The notes under the pieces: model-generated
What the model was told of the DNA's origin: nothing
What the model saw: the letters and a program-made list of their open reading frames with translations, nothing else
Database searches by the model: none
Assembly (NCBI GenBank): GCA_963920765.1
Contig: OY987249.1
Coordinates: forward strand, 9,548,817-9,612,816
Length of the DNA: 64,000 nucleotides
Reading direction: 5' to 3'
From: Ulota crispa
Lineage: Eukaryota > Streptophyta > Bryopsida > Orthotrichales > Orthotrichaceae
Shown here: positions 34,870-47,665 of the stretch, one piece after another
Position numbering within the stretch: position 1 is the stretch's first letter
Layout of the letters: each line of letters begins with the position of its first letter
Made by a program: the position numbers and the translations under genes

Positions 34870-37800
34870 TTCTTCTCACATCGGCAAACTCCTTGTATCG
34901 TACTTGAGCTTTTTCTAAATGAGTTTTTTTTATTATATGTAGCTTTTGTAAACACATTGCCAAATTCTTTGCTGTAGAAATCTCTTTTCTCCAAGCTGAT
35001 AGTATATCAATTTTTGGATGATGTCCATAATTTGCATAAAATGGAGTTTTTTGAGTTGATGTATGTTTATTGTCTTTGTATACAAACTCTGCAAGCGGTA
35101 GTAAAGATACTCAATCGTCTTGTTGATAATTTATGGTGTACCGTAAATATTGCTCCAATACTTGATTTATATGTTCAGTCTGTCCATTTGTTTGAGGATG
35201 AAAAGCCAAAGAAAGCTTGATCTTCACTTGTAAGACTTCAAATAGTGATTGCCAGAATTTGGAAATGAACTGCGGGCCTTTGTCTGACATATATCTTCAG
35301 GTAATCCATGTTATCGATAAATGTTGTCAATGAAGAACTTAGCTGTTTTTTCTCCAGTGATTGTTTTCTTGCATGGAACAAAATGCGCCATTTTTGAAAA
35401 TCGATCAATTATCATACAAATAGAATAAAACTTAGCCAAAAGTGGTAAGTCTGTAATGAATTTTATAGAAATAGATGACCATGGTTGTTTTGATACTGGT
35501 AAATGTTATAAACGACCGTATGGTTAATGTCGCGGATTCTTGAAGCGAGAATATGTGTTACAAAATAGAACAAACTCTTTGATAGTCTTCTACATCTGTG
35601 GCTACCAAAAATCTTAAGAAATGATTTCCAACGTTTTATTGAAACCAAAATGTCTAACGGTTGGAAGGTCGTGGAGAGCTTGCATGATTTGAAGACGTTG
35701 TGGTTCATCCGGAATGTATAGACGTTCTTCGAAGTATAAAAGCTCATCTTCAATCTTAAATTCAGTGGAATCTTCTGTAGAGTTATTAGAACGTTGCTTG
35801 ATATCAAGCACTAATGCATCTGTAGCTAATATTGTTTGAATTTCGTCTAAAAAGTTAGAATCAGTTGGAAACAATATTTGAGCTGCTCGTAAACAAAAGC
35901 GTTTAGGATTCAAGAGCGTCATCCGTTGTTGATCATATGCTGTTTCTCATTCTTTAGGCATAAGATTGGATTTTCTAGATAAAAAATCAGATAACTCTTG
36001 TTGCTTTCCGGATTGATGTATGATGTTAAAGTTAAATCTAGATAGAGACATATTTCAACGGGCTTGATGACGGTTCAAGACACGAATAGATATTAAATAT
36101 TTAAGGTTTTTGCAATCAGTATATACTGTCACCTGGTGTGCAGCACTTTCAAGAAAATGACTCCATTCTTGGAAAGAATCCACGATTGCAAGCAGCTTTT
36201 TATTGTGGATTTCATAGTTAATTTCTGTTGTGCTAAATTTTTTTGAGTGGAAAGCAACTGGATGGAGTTTTTCATTTTTTTTTATTGCGATAATATTGCA
36301 CCCTATGCAAAATCTGAAGCATTTGTCTCTAAAAAGAATGGCTTGAAAAAATCTGAATGTCTCAAGATTGGAGCTGTAGTAAAGGTTTTTTTTAGTGTTT
36401 GAAAAGCCATATCTGCTACTTGACTCTAATCCAACTTATCTTTATGTGAATTGTGTAAGTGAAATGGCTATCTGGAAATAGTTTTTGATGAAAATTTGGT
36501 AGAAATTTGCAAAACCAAAAAAACATTGGAAATCACATACTATCTTTGAGGTTGTTCAATCTAATACGGCTTAAATTTTCTTGGAATCTATCAAAATACC
36601 GTCATTCAAAATGATATAGCCAAGAAACTCGACTTGAGCAGTGTGAAAATCACACTTTTTAAGCTTGGCATATAGTCCAGCATTGCGAAGCTTTTTAAGT
36701 ACTAGTTTTACATATTTTTCATGTTGAATTAGATCCTTAAAGTATATCAGAATGTCATCTAGATAGCAAAAAACAATGTCGTTTAGATAGCAGACAATAA
36801 TGCCATCTAGAAACTCTAGATATATATCATTCGTAATGTGTTGAAAAATTGCCGGTACATTTATAAGTTAAAAAGGCGTGACGTTGTATTCGAAATGGCC
36901 ATACGTTGTTCGAAAAGCTGTCTTCTATTTGTCACCTTCTTTGATTTGTATAAGATTATACGCTCCCTTAAGATTGATCTTGGTATAAATCTTTGCTTGT
37001 TTAATTTGGTCAAGAAGTCCGCTGATTAGAAATAATAGATATCGATTTTTAATTGTAACTTTGTAGAGGCTCCGGTAATCCACGCACATTTATAAAGATC
37101 CATCTTTTTTCTTCACAAATTAGATAGGTGCACCAGTTGGATTTTTGAAGTGTTAAATAAAATTCCTAGCCAAGTTTTCATTAAGATATTTTATTAATGC
37201 AGAGAGCTCGTTCTGCAATAGATTATAAATAGATCCAAAAGGTGATTGTGCACCTTGTTCAAGATCGATGGTACAGTCATATAATCGATATTTAGGCAAA
37301 ATATCTGCATTTTTTTTTTTTCAAAGATATCTTCATACTTTTTCAACATTTTTGGAAATGTAGTTGTCTTGGTAGTTTGCTTAAACATTTAAATAGTATA
37401 TGCCACAAATATATCACCATCTTTGGCAGCTTGTATAAACGCTTAAGCTTCAACAAATAAGAATTTAGACACTTTCTGGTTGGAACTTTCTAGAAATTTA
37501 ATCAATGAATAATTCGTAAAAATTTTTTCAAGAAGAAATGTAATATTACGGTTTGTCCAATCAATTTGGGAATTATACTTTTCAAATCAAGAAAGTTCTA
37601 AAATCACAGGACTGGAAGAAGAACGAATAACATTGTAAATTACATGGCTACTATGGTTTTCTGCTACTGTTTGTAAGGGAGTCGTTTTGTAGATAACATC
37701 ACCAGAAGATAGCGCTCGTCCGTCAATAATTTCAACGTGAGCGGCCTTTGATTTTTGAACTATGAGAATCGTATGTAGTTTTACGAATAATTCATTTATA

Positions 37801-39000
37801 AAACATGCTGAGGCTCCGGAATCTATTAAAGCATGGACTTTATTACTTTTATAACCTAAACAAACTGATATGATAAAACAAGGAGTGGGATCTGCAAATA
37901 ATACAGGACTTGAAAATGTCGACGATGTTGTAGGATCTAGTCGCACGATCTTTATTGTAACTAGACTTTGTCGTTTTTCTGTTGAACGTTGGTACTCCAA
38001 AGTTGTAAAGTGCATTGTTGCTTTTCAGGATAATCGCTAATTTTATGTCGTTTTTTTCTACAATAAAAATTTAATCCTCTTTTTATTTGGCGTTTCTTCT
38101 TTTGTTTTATAAAGAATTTGAATCAAACTGCATCAATTTGCATGTTTTCAGTTTTTGATTATTTTCCTGAACTTGGAGTTGAAAAAATGGTGGAATAGCC
38201 AGTGTAAAGCCGCGGCGTGCTCCGTGCTTGTTTATCTTGTTGCCGCTCAAATAGTTTATTGTCACACTTGATAGCTTGACTAATAACCTCGTTCAATGTT
38301 GCAAGGTTTGGTAACAAAAATAGTGAGTCTTTTACCTTGTCATGTAAGCCATAATAGAATTGATTTATCAAAGCTTGTTCTCTCTAGTTGATATTGCATG
38401 CAAGCTGGCAAAAATCTGAAGCGTAGATTGATACTAAATATCTTTTTTGTTGTAAACTTTGAATCTTTATTGTTGCAAAGCTTATTTTGTCATGCTCATC
38501 AAATGCTTTACCAAAAGCGTCTAGAAATACTTCAAAACTGTTGAATATTGGAGAATTCTTTTCAAAAAACAATATAAATTAAGAAAGTGCTTGTCCATAT
38601 AACAAAGTTCCCACCAATCTAATACAAGCTGCATCTGTCGAATATTGTTGGGGTTGAAAGAGCGTAATGAGTTAAACTTGATTGACAAAACTACAAAATT
38701 TGGAACGTGTACCATTAAATTTCTCCAGAAGGCTGACTCTAGGTTCTTTATTCTCGCTAGAACTTGAAGCCTGTAGCATAGAACTTGGAATAATGTTGGC
38801 TTGAATAGTTGGTGCAGATGTTGCAACATGTTCCTGCTTTAAAGATTGTTGCAGCCTTGCTTCAAGCCCAGAAAGCCTTGAGTTGAGTTTTTCGGTCTGC
38901 TTCAATATTTATTGTCGCTCTAGATTCATGGTTGTAATTGTAGATATGATAACATTGAACTTTGAATCATTCATAATGATTTCATTCTCTTCTATTATGA
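34870..39000 (-). pseudogene. gag-pol remains of the LTR fossil
   Basis: Recognisable parts on the minus strand: gag-like segment about 39.0-38.15 kb, aspartic protease about 38.0-37.6 kb (ALIDSGAS), reverse transcriptase and RNase H about 37.5-36.0 kb, integrase region about 35.9-34.9 kb. All are decayed and discontinuous. Confidence 0.75.
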
Positions 39001-39383
39001 TGATAACGTAGTATTCTAGTAATATACGTTGATAAAAATAACAAGATCACATACGCTTGGAAAGATAAACGGAGTAGATTGTGACAGTAACACTTTGAAG
39101 CTAGCTTCACCAAACTCTTGTATAACTTTCTCTCTAATTTTCTGTTTGGATCTGTTAATAATACGGATTTCAAGATTTGATTTGAATTCACAAACAAGAG
39201 GTCTATTCAGGTCCATAAACTTCAATAATAGAAAAAATCTATAGTGAAAACAGACAACACTATTAATTTGAAAGTGAGTAATCCGCAACTTTTAAAACAC
39301 TTTGCAGTTTTCAAATAAAAGAGTAATCCACGCTCTACTCAAAACCAAAAAGTTTTGATGATATTGAAGCAGTATTGACAAAT

Positions 39384-39803
39384 TGTCAAGGACGGACTCA
39401 GTAACAAGAACAAAGTAGAGAAAACGTAGAATCAAGACAAGAGTTCAAAAGTGTACTTAGAACCAAAGCTAGTGTAGTATATTAGAAAGTAACAATACAA
39501 GGCAAGGCTAAGCCTTGAAGGCCAAAGACTAAAGCGACAAGATGAGTTGTCGAGACTGAGGAACATCTTAGTTTTAATTCCTTTACATACTAGAGATCGA
39601 AGTTTGTTCGTTAAGCTTGGAAGTTGTTTGAGAAGCTTCCTTTGATTTGTCTGTCAAGCTTAGAAGTTGCTTGAGAAGCTTCTTGTGATTTGGATGGCAC
39701 TTGAACTGCTTCTACTAGGTAGAAAGCTTCTGGAAAAGTTTCTAACTTTCTAGAATTTTCTAGGAATTTTCTAAAACTAGTCAATCGGTTCATATTCGTG
39801 ACA
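39384..39803 (-). repeat. LTR, right (5' LTR of the minus-strand element)
   Basis: 420 bp, begins TGTC and ends GACA, followed by the target repeat ATATG. Confidence 0.85.
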
Positions 39804-39808
39804 ATATG

Positions 39809-42030
39809 CTGCAACATCTAACTTATGGTATTTGAAGACTAAAAATGTCAGGGGGAGGAGAACTCACAAATTCCTCTTTTGCCAACAATACTACACTATA
39901 TATGAAAGGTTCTCAGGTTAATATAATCCGTATGGAAACTGTGCTACAAATCTATTGCAGGGTCTCAAAATCCAACGTAAACTAGCAAAGACACAAGCCG
40001 TATAGACATCTAACAAATTACGAGACGTATCATGGGAAGATTTGTTTGGACTCAACTAGGTAGTCTAGAGCAAACTTGCCAAATACCTGAAGCTATGAGT
40101 AGGTTTTAAACTCCATCAACATGCTAATAACCTGCTACTTATCCAAATGTTAGAAGAAAAACTCCATAGATGGGCAGCATTACACTTATCCTTGGCGGGA
40201 CATATCTTGATCAGCAACCAAGTTCTATTGGCCACATGCTGGTACACGGCCTCAGCATGTGGCCTTAACAGAGGCAAATGTAACATGATCTACTTTTTGA
40301 TCTAGAATTTTGTTTGGTCTAGGAAGCAATCAAGTAATTGTTGGGCTCGAGTGAAATGGGACACATGCATCCAACCTCATGCAAAAAGAGGAGTTAAAAT
40401 AATTGACCCATATCTACAAACAAAAACACTACTTATCAAGCTGATAGTGCGTGGTTTGAGTCCTGGTAATGAGGCATGGAAGGCCTTGATACGATACAAG
40501 ATCAAAGCTCTCAAACCCTCAGGCAAGCTTATGTGGCCAGAGTCTGAGAATTGGATGTTTTACAGCCCAGCAATGACAAAGCAAAACAATTCAAGATTCA
40601 TTAACGATGCCATCACAGCCTTCATCTTGGTGAGACATAGCTTATAGCAAAAGGAACCCAAGTCCATGGCCACCATTTACAGACAACCCATCTTTGGAAA
40701 TCCCCTTATCCAAGACTCAACAAGTGCAGCGATGGGCTTTGGACAACACAACTACATGCATCGCTAGGCTATAGCAGGGATAACACTTGTAGATGATTTG
40801 TGGAATCATGCACATCAAGACTAAAAATTGCCTGAGGAGATAGCAAGCTGAATGCCAAGAATGCGAAACAAGCGATTCTGCGAAGAATACCGTATAACGA
40901 TTATCACCAAGATTCCCTAAAAGCCTCGGTATAGAGCTAGGCTGAAAGATGGAGACTGGTTAGGGGATGTAATTATACAAGGCCCTCATAAAGTATTTTT
41001 TATTACCCAAATCGACCTAATGAACTAGTTTGTGCGTACCGTAAGATTCTCCATCCATGAGACCTTAGAGTTCTTGACAAGAGACGAAGGAAGCCACATT
41101 CTGCAAGAATGAACCCATCTTGAGGTTAAGGTAGTGGTATGGTCCGCACAATTTTGTTGTTACACACGTTGCAATCCAAAAACACTATTGATAGCTAGTA
41201 ACATGTTACATCTAGTGGGAAGAGGCTACGCGGTAGACATGTTGTGGGATCCGGGGGACTAGAGTTGGAGGAAGCTAGGAATTTACGACAAAGTCCCATT
41301 TTAGTACACAATGAAGACAAGATACACAATAGGGCTTCTACTAAATGGAACCACTTCAGCAGCCTCACAAACCCTCACAGATAAGGAGTACAGTGAGAGA
41401 GACCAGAGAAAGTTTTATTACTTTCTTTGGCACAAGTCTAGGCCACAAAAATCACGCTTTTCTTATGGTCGCTCGCCAACAAGGGAGTGGCAACCGGAGC
41501 TTGGCTGTCACACATAGGCATGAATGATGTCCATGTATGTGACATGTGCAAACATGACGAACAGGAATCCAACGGACACCTCTTTTGGAGCTGCGACTTT
41601 GCAGCTGAAGTCTGGAGGAGATATCATCAAACTTCTTGACAACACAATGGCTCGCAATACGAGAACTGGGAAAAGGCCTTGCTCAGAAGATTCCGGGTGC
41701 CATGCTATGGTGCAAAAGAACTTCAATTTGTCTATGGGCACCACCCCTGGGACCAGTTTTGAGGTTTTGTTATCTCATATCTATGGGTAGAAAGATGAAG
41801 CGCAAGATTTTGACAAGTGGCGCCATCAACAAATCACATACTCAAACAGGTTTATACATTGACATTACACACCGAGCTTGCGGCATGGAGATCCATACAT
41901 CAGTATCCACGCAAAGACAACATGAGGCTTGCATTAGATGCAACCTTCAAAGTCGAATGGGTTACGATACCTCCCCTATTTTGCACAGCCAATGGCAGCA
42001 AAATATAGTGGAACTACTCACCGCTTGAGC
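39809..42030 (+). pseudogene. LINE ORF2, 3' part: end of reverse transcriptase and zf-RVT
   Basis: Resumes directly after the LTR element. Near 39868-39903 it reads TNSSFANNTTLY, the position of the catalytic F/Y-A-D-D box; both aspartates are asparagines here, so the enzyme would be dead even apart from the stops. Near 41540-41610 it reads VCDMCKHDEQESNGHLFWSC, the zinc-binding zf-RVT module found at the C terminus of plant LINE ORF2. Confidence 0.8.
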
Positions 42031-42192
42031 ATCTAGTACCACATGATGGTTTTTTCCCTTGAGAGGGTTTTTTTCTTCCAAATGTAACCATTCATTCTAT
42101 TCTTTATATTAATAAACAAAGCTAAGACTGCCGTTTGGGGTCAAGCCTTGTTTTTCCCCCGCAAGGGGTTTTTTTCCAATAAGCTCAGTTCT

Positions 42193-42772
42193 TTTTTTCT
42201 TTTTTTTACTTGTCATTTTGTATTTCTATTGAACATAGGGTATACAAAATGATAGCAAGAACTTTTATTAAATGAAGGTTAGGATACTTGAAATTCCTTC
42301 AATTTAGAAATTTAGGTAAAGATAGCCCTATAGAAATTTAACAAATTTACCTATGTAGCCCCCACTTATAGGGCCTTGCACACACGTTACCCACCAAAAC
42401 CCTATATAGTGTACTCTCTGAGTGTTTTTCATAACAAAAAATTTCAAAAAGGTACATGGTATAATATAACTGTTTTTAATAAATAGGGACTTGGAACTTG
42501 GGACTTGGGGATTAGTCCAAAGCTATACATCTAAATTTTGCAACTTCTTAACCATTAAGATTTTGGAAATTTAACTAGATTTGGGATTTGAAGATAGTGT
42601 GAGTTACCTCTAAAAAACACTTGATAACATAATATCATGTTCAAAGGTGCAAACTTAGTTGTAGTGTATGAGTCAAATAGAAAAAATTGATTATCATAAA
42701 GAAGTATCTATTTTACAAAATTTGGGCATATCACAAATCACACCAAATCATTTGTAGTTTACAATCTTTTAC
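42193..42772. repeat. Gap and left part of J-family repeat
   Basis: From about 42600 the sequence matches the window-end repeat (63790-63890 and 63900-63950), with the shared block GAGTCAAATAG and 'TATCTATTTTACAAA'. Before that nothing is recognised. Confidence 0.5.
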
Positions 42773-42776
42773 TTAA

Positions 42777-43318
42777 CCCTAAACGTTCAAGGGGATAAGG
42801 GCATAACATAGATGCCTTACAAAATGATATATATGTAAATTTAATGAAAGTTGCTTCAAAAGAGAAAACAAAAATAATAATGTTTATTATCCATGTAGTC
42901 AAACATTCAAAAAAAAATTTAGACTCTTATTTTATTTAGAAGCATTTACCACTTAATATTCATCAAAATTACAAATTTGATTCATAGAATTTAAAATTTG
43001 GTATGATTGCTTAAAAACAAACATTCTATTCAAAACTTCAAAAATGCAATCTTTTTGAAGGAAGGAACATCATTAGTTTCCCAAAATAATAAATTTTGCA
43101 ACACTAGCGAATATTGAAGTGCTTGTCTTTGAAAAATTCTCCTTCATGTAGTTTAACTTGGATTGACATGATACAAGTTGGGTTGGAAAGTAGACTTGCT
43201 TTCCTATATTACAAAAACGACAAAATATTCAAAAAGTATTTTTTTTTTTTTTTTTTTGTTTCCAGCAGACCAAAGAAAAGGGCAATGACCAAAAAATGGT
43301 TGATTAGACATTTAGGGG
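42777..43318. mobile_element. TTAA-type element E, nested in J-family repeat
   Basis: 542 bp between TTAA at 42773-42776 and TTAA at 43319-43322. Ends CCCTAAACGTTC and CCCCTAAATGTC (complement). The flanks together rebuild the J repeat; its unoccupied version is at 63935-64000, where the site reads TACTTAATG. Confidence 0.75.
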
Positions 43319-43322
43319 TTAA

Positions 43323-43650
43323 AGGGGTATTTTTTTAATGTGGAAAATGTGCATATGGATGTTTCCTATATACACGTGCAATAAAATCTCAAAAATTCAT
43401 CAATAATATTTTTCAATCAACTATTATGTGAAACTATGAATTTTATACAAAATAATTCACCAAAAATGGAGTTTTGGTTTTTAGAAACTAAAATTTGGTA
43501 TACTTGATTGGGATTACATGAGAATTCAATATCAATGATTGAGACAAAAAAAATGCCAATTATATTCTATGTTATGTGCAAAGTTCTTTGAACAACAAAA
43601 TATGATGTTGTATGTATACTTGATGTGCCCCATTGTACATGTTGTATGGA
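43323..43650. repeat. J-family repeat, right part
   Basis: Matches 13540-13870 and the complement of about 63150-63650; shared blocks GGATGTTTCCTA, AACTAAAATTTGGTATA and AAAAAATGCC. Confidence 0.6.
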
Positions 43651-44735
43651 GTTAGCATTCCATTGACCATTACAAGTAGTTTATCCTATTATTACTCTGT
43701 CCCTATTATCACTCTGTCCCTATTATCACTTCTCTATTTTCAAATTTTCATATTGTTAGGGTTTAGTTTCAAATCCAAATTTACAGGTATTGCAAGAAAA
43801 GTCTTTGAGTCCTTTACTAGTAGTGTAATTTTTGCTCCATTTAACCAAAATTTGCAAAATATATAGTGTATTAGTTATGAAAACCTTAGTTATATATACA
43901 ATTTACTGCCCCAACGCCTTAGCTATAGCAATGTCAGTTGAATACCAAAAACAATTGAAATTTGTCAACCAAGTTAGCACTTATGGATGACTACAGAGGT
44001 CAAGGAAAGGAAGAAGAGTTCAAAGATGAAAATGACAATATGATCATGTATGACAATGAAAACCTCTAAAAAAGTGATAAGGAAGTGATAAGGAAGTTAT
44101 AAGGAAGTAATAATAGGGCAATTACAAATTTGAGCATAACTTTGACCGTACCTTATTGAAACCTTGATAACTAACTCATGCTTTACTCATTTAAGAATTT
44201 GGAACATGATACAAAACCTTGACTTGATTATCTTTTAGATGATACCATAATCATAACTTTTAGTGTATTGCAGAATTTTTAAAATTAATACTTGAATTAA
44301 GCCCCAATGATAATAGGGTAAACTACCTATACACCAAAAGAAAACTTGTGTCCACAATGACTCATACTAGTCATAATTCACATTGTTCAATCATTGTGAG
44401 CACATTTTTTCTCCATAAGTTGCCTATAATTAAATATGGATAATCAAGAGTTGCAATCTTGAAAGTGAGTCATATGAAACTCACCAATAAACGTATGTAT
44501 GGTTTTTATCTTTTGCTTTTTCAATTCTTTCAAGACAAGCAAATTATCTGTTGTGATATGTCCAAATTGACTAAATGTGTCTGAATTGCCAAAAAAGAAT
44601 GACCGTTGACATATCCAAAATACAAAAAATGTCCAAATTGACAACATTCCCTTGTAATGTTTCATGGGTCTACAACAAGCAAGCAAATTATCTCAAATCT
44701 TATTCTCCTATTTAAAGAATTAAAAAAAAGTTAAC
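43651..44735. other. Gap with short repeats
   Basis: Two to three copies of CTGTCCCTATTATCACT near 43696-43735 and two of GTGATAAGGAAGT near 44075-44095. From 44555 to 44645 there are ATGTCCAAATTGACA-type repeats as at 2340. No gene. Confidence 0.45.
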
Positions 44736-44738
44736 TAT

Positions 44739-44869
44739 CACTACAAGAAAACATGGTCAAATTTACAAAAAAGTTGACAAAAATTATGACCTAATCTACA
44801 GTATAATGTAGATTAGGTCAAAATTTTTGTCAACTTTTCTCTAAATTTGACCATGGTTTCCTTGTAGTG
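44739..44869. mobile_element. 131-bp CACTA-type palindromic MITE
   Basis: Starts CACTACAAGAAAA, a well-known plant CACTA end, and finishes with its complement; arms pair almost completely around a loop GTATAA. The 3-bp target repeat TAT is on both sides (44736-44738, 44870-44872). Confidence 0.85.
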
Positions 44870-45061
44870 TATACTACAACCCTTTTTATACTCAAAGCTT
44901 TTTTAAAGTTTTTTATAATTTTTGCGCTATGGATTAACATTTTGCTGCCTAAAGCTTTTCTTAGACAACTCTCCCTTTACAACAATCTACCATGCACAAA
45001 TCTAAAAAGGTTACGGGTGTATGCAAGTGCGACTAAAAGAAAAAAAAGACATAGAATGATA

Positions 45062-45491
45062 GGGCATTGATATGTGTACCACACCTTTTGAACTACTATA
45101 CCACACTCCTGGGATAAATTTTAGATTTCTACCATCAAAAAGCTGAATTTGAGAATTTGAGGATTTGAGAATTTGGAATTCAAATTTGGACTTAGAGACT
45201 GTCATTTAGTACAGAACCACAAAAAAACATTGTAATTGAACTACATCCAATAACAAAGTACAGCTAGGGGGGAAATATTACTTTTACTTTTGTTTATAAA
45301 AAAAAATAAAAAAAATAATTCATTGGGTGTTGTTCAATTAAAATCTTTTTATGATTATAAACGAAACCAGGGTTTCGAAGTCCAAATCTGAATTCCAAAT
45401 TCTCAAATTCAGATTTTGATGGTAGAAATATGAAATTCACCATGAGGTGTGGTACAGTAATTCAAAGGGTGTGGTACACATATCAATTCTG
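45062..45491. mobile_element. Mutator-type MITE family M, copy M3
   Basis: 430 bp, arms inverted, ends GGGCATTGATATGTG and CAGAATTGATATGTG (complement). Flanks AGAATGATA and TGAACGATA match at 7 of 9 bases in the place where copies M1 and M2 have their 9-bp repeats. Confidence 0.75.
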
Positions 45492-46830
45492 TGAACGATA
45501 TTCTTTAAACCATAATATTTATCATTTTTGGATCGTTAATTACTTAACGGCACCTATGATATTATTTAAGGCATATTTTACATTAGGGGTCAACGTCATT
45601 TTGGGTTTAAAAAAACTCCTATCGTAGTCTCCATTTATTGAAGTTTTGGAATTAATTCCAAGGTTCTCATTGTTTCACATAAGTCGTAGTAGTTGGATAG
45701 AAATTAGATATTATGCCTGGAATTACTGTCGAGTTTCATTGAAATACAAATATTTCTATAAACAAAGCACTTATTTTGAAAAATCAATGCCTTATAGTGA
45801 AACTGAGAATCAATCAATTCTACTTGGTGTCCTTCATTTATTCTTGCCAAAGCCTAAAGTGATAGCCTCAAATCTATGGCACGTAGGCTTTTAGACATGA
45901 AACAACAAACCTACTTAATACTCTTGTGGTTAAAATTATTTGTGGTTGTTCTCAAGACAATGCAAGCTCAAAAAAATTGTGGATTCAAATATTCTAAGTT
46001 TTGATGACTTTAACTCCTAACTATAAATTATCATTTTACAAAAAAACTTTTGAAGTGTGAGTAAAAATTAAATAACTGACACTAAGAAAATTATACATGG
46101 TGGTATCCCAAAAGTGTCATTTCTTGGCCCCTTCCTATGCACCATTATTGAAAAAACAAAATTGAGCTTTACCAACCAATATCCTTCATTTCCCACTCCC
46201 AATTATTTTTTCACATGCACACCCTTGATATTTATACTATTAAGTAGGAGGATTTCAATTCTGCACCTTTTTTTAGCATCTTCTAGAACTTTTGGTGTAA
46301 CTTGAAACAATAAGGGTGCCCCAAATATAGAGCACCAAACGCCCTCCAACCATGTGTTGGAAAACCAACAAAATGTCAAGTACCCCCGTTAAAGTATTAA
46401 ATAATAGCATTGTGAATTTGTGATGAAGGCAATTACTATTTTTGATTTCAATCAAGGACCAAAATGACAATGCATCAAGCTTGGATTATAAACTAGTTGT
46501 GAGGTATGGATTTTTTGTAAAGTAGACTAGGATTAGATTCTAGACCAATTGATTTGGTTCTATAAAGTTGAATATTGCATTACCTATACATATCCAATTT
46601 GCGCAAAGCATATGCTTGTGTAGAAGTTGCTTATTTACATACACTGTAATTAGATGTGTTTTTGAATATTTGACCAATTCGGTTATTGTAGTTTAGCTTC
46701 TTTTCTTTTCTTTTATTTATTTATTTAAACATTAAAAAAATCACCATTTAGCAATACCTTAACTACTGGTTCTTCACAAATATTGCTCTACACTCCATAC
46801 TATCATCATAATACCAAAATTACAAGGCCT
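45492..46830. other. Gap without recognised genes
   Basis: AT-rich; short frames only, none with a known domain. Confidence 0.4.
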
Positions 46831-47062
46831 TCTGTAATATCACATCTTGACCTCTTTGATATCACATTTCCAATCTCTATGATACTATAGAGACAAGCAC
46901 GTTGACCTTTGTACTACCACATCTCCACTATTTGTGATATTATCACATAGATACTATTTGAAGACTTACTGAAATTTTTACTTTGCATTCTATCAAACTT
47001 GTGAAAATCCTCATAAGATTCAAAGTTGGTGGTGAATGCATAGAGTAGCAAGGGCCATCCAC
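46831..47062. repeat. Diverged relative of the element at 55588-56389
   Basis: Shares CTGTAATATCACATC, CCTCTTTGATATCAC and ACTTACT..A blocks in the same order as 56050-56260, without a clean end. Confidence 0.5.
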
Positions 47063-47082
47063 TAGTCTCAAATAAATTAATA

Positions 47083-47663
47083 ATCCCTCTGTCCCAATAT
47101 AAAACTCCAAATTAGGCATAGTTCTTGTCCCACTAAAAAGCTCCCTTTTGCCAATTTCAATTGTTGAGAAAGCAATTGTCATGTCTAATGACCTCGTGGG
47201 GGCAAGTTAAGCAATTAAAGAGCATTCCTCTCCTAACAAGCTTGGCCTTGGCCATATGAGGTACCATTGTTGCTACTAATCTTTGAATCATTAATAATGA
47301 GGAGCTAGCAACATGTACAAAGATGGTACTTTTTGCATGGAATTGGGTGCCTAGACAACAACATCAAAGCCAGAGATTTTGTACACATTTGGTAGATGGT
47401 ATATTGATTCTAGAACGCATGTGTCATAAATATTAAGTTTAAAATAATGAGGAGTCGGCATTCTTCACAAACTATGCACAAATATGGTACTTATCACATG
47501 GAGTTTGGATGTCTAAACATAAACATAAAAACTTGAGATTTTGCAAATACTTGGTAGGTGGTATATTGATTCTAGAATGCATTTTTCATTAGCATAATGA
47601 CTAAAAATACAGTTAATCCCTCATGGAGAAGTTTTTTGGAGCTTTATAATGGGAAAAAGGGAG
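47083..47663. mobile_element. Stowaway-like MITE with internal duplication
   Basis: Ends ATCCCTCTGTCCCAATATAA and CTCCCTTTTTCCCATTATAA (complement), flanked by TA (47081-47082 and 47664-47665). This matches the CTCCCTCYGTCCC end of plant Stowaway/Tc1-mariner MITEs. The interior holds a ~150-bp segment twice (about 47295-47440 and 47446-47600), sharing AATAATGAGGAG and GGTATATTGATTCTAGAA. Confidence 0.75.
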
Positions 47664-47665
47664 TA

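Larger units (their letters stand above)
33707..39803 (-). mobile_element. Ty3/gypsy-type LTR retrotransposon fossil
   Basis: Inserted into the LINE with a 5-bp target repeat ATATG on both sides (33702-33706 and 39804-39808). LTRs start TGTC and end GACA. Read on the minus strand the order is gag, protease, reverse transcriptase/RNase H, integrase, which is the Ty3/gypsy order. It is clearly broken, with many interruptions along the coding region. The LTRs differ at roughly one position in ten where they align, so it is old, though younger than the LINE it sits in. Confidence 0.88.
28709..42176 (+). mobile_element. L1-type LINE, old, split by an LTR element
   Basis: Flanked by CAATAAGCTCCGTTCT (28693-28708) and CAATAAGCTCAGTTCT (42177-42192), a 16-bp target duplication with one mismatch, as L1 retrotransposition leaves. 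Without the inserted LTR element (33707-39808) it is about 7.4 kb, near full length for a plant L1. Order: leader, gag-like ORF1 with zinc knuckle, ORF2 with AP-type endonuclease, reverse transcriptase, zf-RVT. It has many stops and shifts and cannot be active. The 3' end is G/T-rich and no poly-A tail remains. Confidence 0.88.

Noticed and set aside
41311-42028. Separate small genes at 41.3-42.0 kb
   Set aside because: They are frames within the 3' part of the decayed LINE ORF2.
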